Shown: piece by piece, positions 36,420-44,561 of the stretch
Numbering within the stretch: position 1 is the stretch's first letter
Layout of the letters: the number at the start of each line of letters is the position of its first letter
Origin: Pseudomonas tolaasii NCPPB 2192
GTDB lineage: Bacteria > Pseudomonadota > Gammaproteobacteria > Pseudomonadales > Pseudomonadaceae
NCBI RefSeq assembly: GCF_002813445.1
Contig: NZ_PHHD01000001.1
Span: 6,448,001-6,512,000 of the forward strand
Direction of reading: 5' to 3'
Length of the DNA: 64,000 bases
Position numbers and translations under genes: made by a program
Notes under the pieces: generated by a model
Database searches by the model: none
What the model was told of the DNA's origin: nothing
Seen by the model: the letters and a program-made list of their open reading frames with translations, nothing else

Positions 36420-37205
36420 ATGAATTCGGGAGCAGAACGGATGCTGGCCAAGCTGACTGCCTTCAACCATCGACTCATGCCGGGCAGGAGCCTGGATGAA
36501 CAGATGGACAACACCTTTATCCTCGCCCAGCAGTTGGGGTTCGATGCGCTGGTGTATGACTACACGCCGGTGCCCATCGACCATGAGGGTGCCCTGATCA
36601 CCCCCTCCGTGCTGGAATTGCGCAACACGCCCGCCGACTGGCATGCCTTGTGGTGCAGCGAAGGTTTTTACCAGATCGACCCGGTACAACACTTGGCCCT
36701 GGGCACGGTGTCGCCGTTCGTATGGTCTTACGAGGCGAAGACTGAAACCGTGCTGCAACAGTTCATCGACCCCTGCCACGCTCCCGTGTCCTCTTATTTG
36801 CATGAGCGCGAACTGACCTGCGGCGTCAGTGTGCCGATCCACCTGCCCCGCGGCGGCTTCGCCTCGCTGACCGGCCTGCGCACCGGCAAGGCGCGTAGCG
36901 TGTTGAAGGACGCCCAGCAGACCCTCGCTGATTTCAGCCTGATCACCCATGCCTTGCAGGAAGCAGCCTACCCGCTATTCAGCAAGGAACTACGCTCCTA
37001 CCCGCATATTCACCTGACCAAGCGCGAGCGCGAGTGCCTGAAATGGGCCGCCGACGGCCTGACCGCCGCGGAAATTGCCACGCAATTGAGCCGTTCGCTG
37101 GCGGTGGTCACCCTGCACCTGGCCTCGGCGATGCACAAGCTGGGCGCCAAAAACCGCGTGCAGGCGGTGGTGCGCGCCACTCATTACCGCCTGCTGGATG
37201 ATTGA
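36420..37205 (+). CDS. LuxR-family solo regulator (PipR/PsoR-like)
   Basis: A 261-residue regulator without an adjacent luxI. Residues about 25-165 form an autoinducer-binding domain; by hand alignment the two aromatic ligand positions of AHL receptors (W57 and Y61 in TraR numbering) are W74 and W78 here (PADWHALW), with the conserved Asp at D87 in IDPVQ. The C-terminal GerE helix-turn-helix reads LTKRERECLKWAADGLTAAEIA. ATG 36420 is preferred; a GTG at 36387 is also in frame. Flanking iminopeptidase and peptide-transporter genes identify it with regulators reported to answer plant-derived compounds. Confidence 0.85.
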   Translation: MNSGAERMLAKLTAFNHRLMPGRSLDEQMDNTFILAQQLGFDALVYDYTPVPIDHEGALITPSVLELRNTPADWHALWCSEGFYQIDPVQHLALGTVSPFVWSYEAKTETVLQQFIDPCHAPVSSYLHERELTCGVSVPIHLPRGGFASLTGLRTGKARSVLKDAQQTLADFSLITHALQEAAYPLFSKELRSYPHIHLTKRERECLKWAADGLTAAEIATQLSRSLAVVTLHLASAMHKLGAKNRVQAVVRATHYRLLDD

Positions 37206-37216
37206 CCGGCTCAAAA

Positions 37217-37236
37217 ACCTAGCTGTTTTGCTAGTT
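37217..37236 (+). promoter_or_regulatory. lux-box-like palindrome upstream of the second iminopeptidase gene
   Basis: ACCTAGC-N6-GCTAGTT, 20 bp, 14 of 20 bases identical to the element at 36341. It begins 12 bp after the LuxR stop and ends 62 bp before the next ATG, the same spacing as the first box. Confidence 0.6.
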
Positions 37237-37297
37237 ACCTAAAATTCGCGCGGCGACTATCGTGTCCCTGTTCCTTTTTTTCAGAGCAGGGTACGAA

Positions 37298-38230
37298 ATG
37301 GAGTTCATCGACACTATCCGCGAAGGTTATGCGGCATTTGGGGCTTACCAGACCTGGTACCGCGTTACCGGCGACCTGGCCAGCGGTCGCACGCCCCTGG
37401 TAATCATTCACGGCGGCCCCGGCTGCACCCATGACTACGTCGACGCGTTCAAGGACGTCGCCGCCAGTGGCCACGCCGTCATTCACTACGACCAGCTGGG
37501 CAATGGCCGCTCCACCCATTTACCGGATAAAGACCCGTCTTTCTGGACGGTCAGCCTGTTTCTTGAAGAGCTGAACAATTTGCTGGACCACCTGCAAATC
37601 AGCGACAACTACGCGATCCTCGGGCAGTCCTGGGGCGGCATGCTCGGCAGCGAGCACGCGGTGCTGCAACCAAAAGGCCTGCGCGCGTTTATCCCGGCCA
37701 ACTCGCCCACCTGCATGCGCACCTGGGTCAGCGAAGCCAACCGCCTGCGCAAATTGTTGCCCGAAGGCGTGCATGAAACCCTGCTCAAATACGAAGCCAC
37801 AGGCGACTACCAGAACCCCGAATACCTCGCTGCTTCGCGCATTTTCTATGATCAGCATGTTTGCCGGGTCAACCCGTGGCCGGAAGAAGTCGCACGCACC
37901 TTTGCCGCCGTGGACGCCGACCCCACGGTGTACCACGCCATGAGCGGCCCCACGGAATTCCATGTGATCGGCAGCTTGAAGGACTGGAATGTGATTGGCC
38001 GTCTGTCGGCCATCAACGTGCCGACTCTGGTGATCTCCGGCCGCCACGACGAGGCGACGCCGCTGGTGGTCAAGCCGTTTCTGGATGAGATACCCGACGT
38101 GCGCTGGGCGCTGTTTGAAGACTCCAGCCACATGCCCCACGTGGAAGAGCGCCAGGCGTGCATGGGGACGGTGGTGAAGTTTCTGGATGAGGCGTGTTCC
38201 ATACCGCGCGAAGTCCTGAAGGCAGGTTGA
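37298..38230 (+). CDS. Proline iminopeptidase family hydrolase (PipA-like)
   Basis: A 310-residue alpha/beta hydrolase starting MEFIDTIREGYAAFG. Motifs: HGGPGCTHDYV for the oxyanion hole, nucleophile Ser in GQSWGGMLG near residue 122, acid in ISGRHDEATP, and His in EDSSHMPHVEE. It is only distantly similar to the other hydrolase of the locus, so the pair are different subtypes rather than a recent duplication. In related pipR loci the downstream pipA is the regulator's main target, and the box at 37217 supports that here. Confidence 0.88.
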   Translation: MEFIDTIREGYAAFGAYQTWYRVTGDLASGRTPLVIIHGGPGCTHDYVDAFKDVAASGHAVIHYDQLGNGRSTHLPDKDPSFWTVSLFLEELNNLLDHLQISDNYAILGQSWGGMLGSEHAVLQPKGLRAFIPANSPTCMRTWVSEANRLRKLLPEGVHETLLKYEATGDYQNPEYLAASRIFYDQHVCRVNPWPEEVARTFAAVDADPTVYHAMSGPTEFHVIGSLKDWNVIGRLSAINVPTLVISGRHDEATPLVVKPFLDEIPDVRWALFEDSSHMPHVEERQACMGTVVKFLDEACSIPREVLKAG

Positions 38231-38340
38231 TCGTTCCCACGCTCTGCGTGGGAATGCCGCCCTGGACGCTCTGCGTCCGCCCTTAGGCTCGTGACGCAGA
38301 GCGTCACAGAATGCATTCCCACGCAGAGCGTGGGAACGAG
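38231..38340. repeat. Long imperfect palindromic repeat, copy B (right of the pip/ABC module)
   Basis: Same family as 29950-30080 but inverted: its left half (GGGAATGCCGCCCTGGACGC) matches the reverse complement of copy A's right half, and its GTGACGCAGAGCGTCAC arm matches copy A's left half. Lies between convergent genes. Confidence 0.85.
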
Positions 38341-38343
38341 CAT

Positions 38344-39840
38344 CTAAACGGTTTCAGGCTTTGGGGCTTTCCTGGGCACCTCGGCCACCAGCGGAATCTC
38401 CTTCCCTTCGGCATCAAACAACTTGCCGCCGCGGAAATAATCCCCGTCGCGCAGCGCCGCCACATCGTGGAAGCACAGGCTGCGCTCGGTTCCTGCCACA
38501 AACACCGACTGCTGGTCCGAGTTGCCTGCCGTGAAATGGTTGAACGCCAGGTTCAGCAGGATCGCCATGATTGCAGACGAGCTGATGCCCGAATGGAAGA
38601 TGGTCGCAAACCAGCTCGGGAAGTGATCATAGAAACTCGGCGCGGCGATAGGGATCATGCCAAAACCGATGGATGTGGCCACGATAATCAGGTTCATGTT
38701 GTTGCGGTAATCCACCTTCGACAGTGTGCGAATGCCACTGGCCGCCACGGTGCCGAACAGCACGATTCCGGCCCCGCCCAATACGGACGTCGGCACGGCC
38801 GCAATCACCCGCCCCATAAACGGCAGCAGGCCGAGCACCACCAGGAACACCCCGCCGGTTGCCACCACAAAGCGGCTTTTTACACCGGTCACCGCCACCA
38901 GACCCACGTTTTGGGCGAACGCACTTTGGGTGAACGAGCCGAAGATGGGCGCGAACATGCTCGACAGCATGTCAGCGCGCAGGCCATTGCCCAGGCGCTT
39001 GGAGTCGACTCTGGTGTCGATGATTTCGCCCACCGCGAGAATGTCCGCCGAGGTTTCCACCAGCGTCACCATGACCACGATGCACATGGAAATGATCGCC
39101 GCCACATGGAAGGTCGGCATGCCGAAATGGAATGGTGTGGGAAAACCGAACATGGGGCCTTGGGCCACACCGGAGAAGTCGGCCATGCCCAGGAATACCG
39201 CAATCACGGTGCCGATCACCATCGCCAGCAGGATCGACAAGCGGGAAATGGTCGCGCTGCCGATCTTGCTCAGCAGCAACACCAGCACCAGAGTCAGCGC
39301 CGCCAAACCGATATTCGACATGCTGCCAAAATCCGCCGCGCGGCTGTTGCCGCCCATGGCCCAGCGCGCCGCAACAGGCATCAGCGTCAGGCCGATGGTG
39401 GTGATGACGATGCCGGTGACCAACGGCGGGAAGAATTTGGTGATCCGCGAGAACACCGGCGTGATCAACAAACCGATAAATGACGCGGCCATCACCGCAC
39501 CGAGTATCGCCGGCACACCGCCGGCGCCATCACTGCCGACAATCGCCACCATGGTTGCCACGCCGGCAAACGACACGCCCTGCACCAGCGGCAACTGGCA
39601 GCCAAAAAACGGCAGGCCGAGTGTTTGCAACAGGGTCGCCAGGCCTCCGGCGAACAGCGAGGCGGCAATCAGCAGGCCGATATCTGCCGGCGACAAGCCA
39701 GCCGCCTGGCCGACGATCAAGGGCACCGCGACGATGCCGCCGTACATGGTGAGCACATGTTGCAGGCCGTAAGCCATGTTGGCGGCGACGCCGAGATTCT
39801 CATCTTCTGGCCGCTGCTGTGACGCCTTCGGGATAGTCAT
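38344..39840 (-). CDS. NCS2-family uracil/xanthine permease
   Basis: A 498-residue inner-membrane nucleobase:cation symporter from ATG 39840. It shows the family opening AYGLQHVLTMYGGIVAVPLIVG, the Q-containing GCQLPLVQGVSFAG, and the signature VGLVAVTGVKSRFVVATGGVFLV around residues 320-345. Fourteen hydrophobic segments are plausible. It is divergent from a Tsx-like outer-membrane channel across a 158-bp gap with a TTGTATACAA palindrome, so the two likely act together in nucleobase or nucleoside uptake. Xanthine versus uracil cannot be decided by eye. Confidence 0.88.
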   Translation of the reverse strand: MTIPKASQQRPEDENLGVAANMAYGLQHVLTMYGGIVAVPLIVGQAAGLSPADIGLLIAASLFAGGLATLLQTLGLPFFGCQLPLVQGVSFAGVATMVAIVGSDGAGGVPAILGAVMAASFIGLLITPVFSRITKFFPPLVTGIVITTIGLTLMPVAARWAMGGNSRAADFGSMSNIGLAALTLVLVLLLSKIGSATISRLSILLAMVIGTVIAVFLGMADFSGVAQGPMFGFPTPFHFGMPTFHVAAIISMCIVVMVTLVETSADILAVGEIIDTRVDSKRLGNGLRADMLSSMFAPIFGSFTQSAFAQNVGLVAVTGVKSRFVVATGGVFLVVLGLLPFMGRVIAAVPTSVLGGAGIVLFGTVAASGIRTLSKVDYRNNMNLIIVATSIGFGMIPIAAPSFYDHFPSWFATIFHSGISSSAIMAILLNLAFNHFTAGNSDQQSVFVAGTERSLCFHDVAALRDGDYFRGGKLFDAEGKEIPLVAEVPRKAPKPETV

Positions 39841-39868
39841 GGTGAGGGGTTCTCTGTTTTTGTTGTGC

Positions 39869-39920
39869 AAACACTGTATGCAATGTTAGGACTGGATGTC
39901 CATAGAGTTGTATACAATCA
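39869..39920. promoter_or_regulatory. Operator-like palindrome between permease and Tsx-like genes
   Basis: TTGTATACAA at 39908-39917 is a perfect 10-bp palindrome, and ACTGTATGCAATG at 39873-39885 is a diverged copy about 35 bp away. The form resembles operators of GntR-type regulators; no gntR gene is adjacent. Confidence 0.5.
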
Positions 39921-39998
39921 TTTGAACAAGTTACCCTCCACCGGCGTTACAAAAACAATCCGGCCGACATGAGCCAGAACGCCAAAGGACCCAGAACA

Positions 39999-40832
39999 AT
40001 GAAAAAGGCATTACAGGGCGCAACCGTTGCATTGACCCTGCTCGGCGGCGGGGAGGCCGTCGCAGTGGAATGGATGAACAACAGCGTGGGATTTCGCTAC
40101 GGCCAGCACTTCACCAATCCGAATAACCCCGACGATTTCAGCAAGCGCATCTACAGCTTCACCCACGCCAGCGGTTACCGATACGGCAGCAATTACCTGA
40201 ACCTCGATGTGTTCCTGTCCGACAGCCGCGACCCGCGCAAGGGCACCGACCACGGCGGCAGCGAGGTGTATGCCGTGTACCGGCACCAGTTGTACGCCTC
40301 ACGGGTATTCGATGTGCCGCTCGGCACCGGCCTGATCAAGGATTACGCGCTGACCCTGGGGTTCGACGCCAACCGCAACAACAACTTCGCCTCGGCGAAA
40401 AAGCGCGCCCTGGTGATTGGCCCAACCTTGAAGTTCAACACGGTCGGCCTGCTGGATGTGAGCCTGATGTACTACAAGGAAAAGAACCACACCGGCATCC
40501 CCGGCGCGCAGGAGTCGAACCATACGTTCGACGACACCTACATGCTCAACCTGACCTGGATGCGCCCCTTTGAAATTGCCAACCATGCGGCGAAGTTCCA
40601 GGGGTTTATCAATTACGTCGGCGAGAAAGGCGAGGACTACCACGGTCGCGACACTGCACCTGAAACCCTGATGCGTACCGCGCTGATGGTCGCGGTACGG
40701 CCGGGGAAAAGCGTCAAGCCGAACCTGTACCTGGGGGTGGGTTATGAGTACTGGCACAACAAGTTTGGTGTGGATGGTGGTATGGGCACACGGACTTCAA
40801 CACCCACGGTGAATATGGAAATTACCTTCTAA
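39999..40832 (+). CDS. Tsx-like nucleoside-specific outer-membrane channel
   Basis: A 277-residue exported beta-barrel. The signal peptide MKKALQGATVALTLLGGGEAVA is followed by EWMNNSVGFRYGQHFTNP, the typical start of Tsx-like (OmpW-related) channels. Alternating polar/hydrophobic strands continue to the terminal aromatic NMEITF expected of outer-membrane barrels. ATG 39999 is selected because it begins the signal peptide. Likely outer-membrane partner of the divergent nucleobase permease. Confidence 0.82.
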   Translation: MKKALQGATVALTLLGGGEAVAVEWMNNSVGFRYGQHFTNPNNPDDFSKRIYSFTHASGYRYGSNYLNLDVFLSDSRDPRKGTDHGGSEVYAVYRHQLYASRVFDVPLGTGLIKDYALTLGFDANRNNNFASAKKRALVIGPTLKFNTVGLLDVSLMYYKEKNHTGIPGAQESNHTFDDTYMLNLTWMRPFEIANHAAKFQGFINYVGEKGEDYHGRDTAPETLMRTALMVAVRPGKSVKPNLYLGVGYEYWHNKFGVDGGMGTRTSTPTVNMEITF

Positions 40833-40855
40833 CCACTATAGAAACCCATTCGACA

Positions 40856-40927
40856 TGTGGGAGCTGGCTTGCCTGCGATAACGGTGGTGAATTCACCAAT
40901 GCCATCGCAGGCAAGCCAGCTCCCACA
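40856..40927. repeat. REPIN between tsx-like gene and punC
   Basis: Perfect inverted GTGGGAGCTGGCTTGCCTGCG copies around a short 24-bp spacer, in the gap between two convergent genes. Confidence 0.9.
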
Positions 40928-40941
40928 TGTTTGATCGCATT

Positions 40942-42132
40942 TCAACTTGATGCGTTGGCGAATTCCGAATTGCCTGCCCTCGGCCGCGCCAACCAGTAAC
41001 CCAGCACCGCCAACGGCGCAGTCGCCAGCATCACGATCACGGTGATCAGCAGCGGCTGCTCGAGCATGGACGACACCAACAGGCTGGCGAGAAAGCACAG
41101 GCCCAATTGCAGGGTGTTCTGCAGGGCCGCCGCCTTGCCGGAGTTTTCCGCAAACGGCATCAACGCATTCGCCACTACGATGGGGTAACTGGCGCCGTTG
41201 ACCAATGCCATCAGGCAAAACGGAATCAGCAGGGTGGTGAGCGTCGGCACAGTCAGTGTGGCGACCAGGTACAACGCCACCATGCTGATGCAATAAGTCA
41301 CCAACAACCACGGCAATAATGTTTTGCCCTGGTAATGCTGCAACGCACTGCGGCAACTGTAACCGCCGACCAGAAAGGCGAGTGTCGGCAGCACGTAGCT
41401 GAGGCCAATGTCATTGGGGCTGTAGCCCATATCACCGAGAATGAAAGGCGACGCCGTCAGCCAGGCGAAGAAGCTGGCGGAGCAGGCGGCGAAAATCATC
41501 ACGTTGCCGGTGAACACGCGGGATGTGAGCAACTGGCCGTAACCCAGGCGTGCAGGTTCGCCTTTAGTCGTCAGGCGTTTCGGCACGGAGCGCAGAAACA
41601 ATGTGGGCAACAGCAACAACAGCGACACCCCCAGCAACACCCCGAAAATCGCCTGCCAGCCAAAATGATTCAGCACCATCGCCCCCAACAATGGCGCCAG
41701 TGCCGGCGACAATGACATCAGCGGCATGATGCTGGCGAACACGCGGTGCGCCTTGTCGGCCGGGTAACGGTCGATCACCAGCGCCTGCCAACTCACGGCG
41801 GCAGAACACACGCCAATCGCCTGCATAAAACGCAACGCCAGCAATTGCGGCGTGGTCTCGACCCAAAACATGCCCAGGCAGCCCAGCACGAACAGGCTCA
41901 GACCCATGACCAACACTGGTTTGCGCCCCCAGCGGTCCGACAACGGGCCCCATAACAACTGCCCTGCCGCGAACCCGGCGAGGAAAATACTCAAACTGGC
42001 GCCCACCGCGCCCGCACCAATATGCAACTGCTCGCCCATGGCGCCAAACGCCGGCAAGTACATGTCCATGGCCAGATAACCGAGCATGCTCAGCCCGGCC
42101 AGATACGCAGTGAAACCAAAAGAATTTTTCAT
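40942..42132 (-). CDS. punC: Bcr/CflA-family MFS transporter, probable purine nucleoside transporter
   Basis: A 396-residue, 12-helix major facilitator. The first helices read YLAGLSMLGYLAMDMYLPAFGAM, with the A-motif GPLSDRWGRKPVLV near residue 65 and the Bcr-type SPALAPLLGAMV near 140. The adjacent divergent LysR gene is very close to E. coli PunR (YdhB), whose partner PunC (YdhC) is a Bcr-type adenosine transporter, so the pair is conserved. Earlier annotations would say bicyclomycin resistance; I infer a purine role from the regulator. Confidence 0.8.
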   Translation of the reverse strand: MKNSFGFTAYLAGLSMLGYLAMDMYLPAFGAMGEQLHIGAGAVGASLSIFLAGFAAGQLLWGPLSDRWGRKPVLVMGLSLFVLGCLGMFWVETTPQLLALRFMQAIGVCSAAVSWQALVIDRYPADKAHRVFASIMPLMSLSPALAPLLGAMVLNHFGWQAIFGVLLGVSLLLLLPTLFLRSVPKRLTTKGEPARLGYGQLLTSRVFTGNVMIFAACSASFFAWLTASPFILGDMGYSPNDIGLSYVLPTLAFLVGGYSCRSALQHYQGKTLLPWLLVTYCISMVALYLVATLTVPTLTTLLIPFCLMALVNGASYPIVVANALMPFAENSGKAAALQNTLQLGLCFLASLLVSSMLEQPLLITVIVMLATAPLAVLGYWLARPRAGNSEFANASS

Positions 42133-42196
42133 CGAAGCCTTTGAAGTGCTGCCATCAAACTATTTGCTGACTGGCGCCCATTATGAAGCTGACAGT

Positions 42197-42207
42197 TTCA
42201 CTGTGAA
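42197..42207. promoter_or_regulatory. Palindrome in the punC/punR intergenic region
   Basis: TTCAC-T-GTGAA, a perfect inverted repeat midway between the divergent start codons, fitting the T-N11-A style of LysR-type sites. Candidate PunR operator. Confidence 0.4.
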
Positions 42208-42254
42208 GCGATAATAATTGGACACTTCTATCAAATAATCTGAAGGCAACCGGC

Positions 42255-43169
42255 ATGTGGTCCGAATACTCACTGGATGTAGTCGATGCGGTGGCGCGTC
42301 ACGGCAGTTTCAGCGCCGCCGCCCAGGAATTGCACCGCGTGCCGTCGGCCATCAGCTACACGGTGCGTCAGATTGAGGAGTGGCTGGCAGTCCCGCTGTT
42401 TGTACGCCGGCACCGCGATGTCGAACTGACCCCCGCCGGCCGCCTCTTTATAGAAGAAGCCCGTGGCGTGATGAAAAAGATGCTCGGCACCCGCCGCCTG
42501 TGTCAGCAGGTCGCCAATGGCTGGAGTGGCCAGCTCAAGGTCGCGGTGGATTCCATCGTCAAACCCCAGCGCTGTCGCCAATTGGTGCTGGATTTTTATC
42601 GGCAGTTCCCCGAAGTGGAATTGTTGCTCGAATACGAGGTGTACAACGGCGTGTGGGATGCATTGGCCGACGAGCGCACCGACATTGTGATCGGCGCCAC
42701 CAGCGCGGTGCCGGTGGCCAGCCGTTTTACTTTTCGCGACATGGGGTTGCTGAACTGGCTGTGCGTGGTCAGCGCAAAACATCCGCTGGCGGCGGTTGAA
42801 GGGTTGCTCACCGACGATCAATTGCGCCCTTTTGCCTCGCTTTGCATGACCGACACCTCGCGCAACCTGCCCAAGCGCGACACCTGGACCCTGGATAACC
42901 AGCGACGGCTGGTGGTGCCCAATTGGGCATCGGCGCTTGATTGCCTGCGCGATGGTTTGTGCGTCGGCATGGCGCCCGTGCATCAGGTATTGCCGTGGAT
43001 CGAGCGCGGGGAATTGGTGGCGTTGCAGTTGAGCCGGCCGTTTCCAGCGAGCCCGTCATGTGTGGCGTGGGCGCAGGACAAGTTATCGCCGGCCATGAGT
43101 TGGTTGCTGGAGTATCTGGGGGATACAGAGACCATGAACCAGGAATGGCTGAATGGGCCTGATCTCTGA
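42255..43169 (+). CDS. punR: LysR-family regulator PunR
   Basis: A 304-residue LysR protein. Its N-terminus WSEYSLDVVDAVARHGSFSA is close to that of E. coli YdhB/PunR as I remember it, and the helix-turn-helix continues AAQELHRVPSAISYTVRQIEEWL. The effector domain retains FYRQFPEVELLLEYEVYNGVWDAL and the end WLLEYLGDTETMNQEWL. It probably activates the divergent punC in response to purines. Confidence 0.88.
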   Translation: MWSEYSLDVVDAVARHGSFSAAAQELHRVPSAISYTVRQIEEWLAVPLFVRRHRDVELTPAGRLFIEEARGVMKKMLGTRRLCQQVANGWSGQLKVAVDSIVKPQRCRQLVLDFYRQFPEVELLLEYEVYNGVWDALADERTDIVIGATSAVPVASRFTFRDMGLLNWLCVVSAKHPLAAVEGLLTDDQLRPFASLCMTDTSRNLPKRDTWTLDNQRRLVVPNWASALDCLRDGLCVGMAPVHQVLPWIERGELVALQLSRPFPASPSCVAWAQDKLSPAMSWLLEYLGDTETMNQEWLNGPDL

Positions 43170-43186
43170 ATATCATTCTGTTCAAC

Positions 43187-43275
43187 TGTGGGAGCTGGCT
43201 TGCCTGCAATTGCGGTGTGCCAGCCCATGCATTTGGCACAGGCAGTCCGCTATCGCAGGCAAGCCAGCTCCCACA
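43187..43275. repeat. REPIN between punR and aminotransferase gene
   Basis: GTGGGAGCTGGCTTGCCTGC and its inverse around a 44-bp spacer, between convergent genes. The left unit carries an AATTGC change where others have GATAGC. Confidence 0.88.
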
Positions 43276-43288
43276 TTCAGGCCATATT

Positions 43289-44458
43289 TCAATCCAGTAA
43301 GCGGGTGATGGCCCGCACGATCATCTCGACCTCCTTGCCATCCAGCGTCAGCGGCGGCAACAAGCGGATGATCTTGCCCCGGGTCACGTTGATCAGCAGC
43401 CCATGCTCCCGGGCGGCACGTTCGGCCAGGTCGCGGTAAGGGCGGGCCAGTTCGATGCCGATCATCAAGCCCTGCCCACGAATCGCCAGCACCTGCGGAT
43501 GTTCGTCCAGCTCCATGTGCAGCCGCGCCAGCAACCGCGCGCCCTGTTGCGCGGCATTGTTCAGCAAGCCCTGTTCTTCAATGATATCCAGCACCGTGCA
43601 GCCCACGCGGCAAGCCAGCGGGTTGCCGCCAAAGGTGCTGCCGTGGCTGCCCGGCGTGAACATTTGCGCCACCGCGGCGCGAGCCAGGCAGGCGCCGATG
43701 GGTACGCCATTGCCGAGGCCTTTGGCCAGGGTCATCACGTCGGGCACGATGCCTTCATGCTGGAAGGCAAACCAGGCGCCGGTGCGGCCGATGCCGGTCT
43801 GGATTTCGTCGAGCATCATCAGCCAGCCGTGGCGCGTGCAGTGCTCACGTACGGCCTTCAGGTAACCGGGCGGCGCCGGCAGCACGCCACTTTCGCCCTG
43901 AATCGGCTCCAGCAAGACGGCTGCGATGCGCGGGCCGAACTGTTCGGTAATCGCCTCCAGCGCGGCCGGATCCCCAAAGCGCACCTTGACGAAATCCCCC
44001 GGCAAGCGCTGGAAACCCAGGCGCACCGAAGGCCCGTCGCTGGCGGCCATAGTGCCGAGGGTGCGCCCATGAAAGGCGTTTTCCATCACCACCACCAACG
44101 GGTCTTCAATGCCTTTTTTCCAGCCGTGCAGCCGCGCGAGTTTCAGTGCGGTTTCGTTGGCCTCTGCTCCGGAGTTGTTGAAAAACGCGCGGTCCAGCCC
44201 CGACAGCCGTGCCAGGCGCTCGGCCAGCCGCTGCTGCCAATCAATGCTGTAGAGGTTGGAGGTATGCAGCAGCAACCCGGCCTGCTCACTGATGGCCGTC
44301 ACCAGTTTCGGGTGGGAATGGCCGACATTGGTGACCGCCACGCCGGCCACCGCATCGAGGTATTCACGGCCCTGCTGGTCCCACAGGCGCGTGCCCAGGC
44401 CGCGCGTAAAGCTCAGGGCCAGAGGTTGATAGGTGGTCATCAGGCAGGCGGCGTTCAT
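43289..44458 (-). CDS. Class III (acetylornithine/ornithine-type) aminotransferase
   Basis: A 389-residue PLP enzyme. Motifs are DAVAGVAVTNVGHSHPKLV, NNSGAEANETALKLAR, AFHGRTLGTMAAS, the Asp of MLDEIQTGIGRTG, and the Schiff-base Lys in VMTLAKGLGNGVPIGA near residue 240. Size and motifs place it with ArgD-like acetylornithine aminotransferases. With a divergent LysR gene and no arg genes nearby, it is more likely a catabolic or regulated paralogue than the main ArgD. Confidence 0.85.
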   Translation of the reverse strand: MNAACLMTTYQPLALSFTRGLGTRLWDQQGREYLDAVAGVAVTNVGHSHPKLVTAISEQAGLLLHTSNLYSIDWQQRLAERLARLSGLDRAFFNNSGAEANETALKLARLHGWKKGIEDPLVVVMENAFHGRTLGTMAASDGPSVRLGFQRLPGDFVKVRFGDPAALEAITEQFGPRIAAVLLEPIQGESGVLPAPPGYLKAVREHCTRHGWLMMLDEIQTGIGRTGAWFAFQHEGIVPDVMTLAKGLGNGVPIGACLARAAVAQMFTPGSHGSTFGGNPLACRVGCTVLDIIEEQGLLNNAAQQGARLLARLHMELDEHPQVLAIRGQGLMIGIELARPYRDLAERAAREHGLLINVTRGKIIRLLPPLTLDGKEVEMIVRAITRLLD

Positions 44459-44561
44459 GGTGGCAGGCTCCAGTGCATCGTTGTGATGGGAGCAGTATCG
44501 TTAGCCACCCTGGCTGGATAAACTGTGATTTCCTGCAATGACTTTAAACCAGGGCTTGATA

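Noticed and set aside
35370..36950. Extended 526-residue reading of the first iminopeptidase
   Set aside because: The upstream 231 codons overlap the divergent LuxR gene and its promoter; the enzyme's natural start is at 36257.
40942..42132. Bicyclomycin-resistance transporter
   Set aside because: The divergent regulator is so similar to PunR that purine transport is the better reading, though both belong to the Bcr/CflA family.
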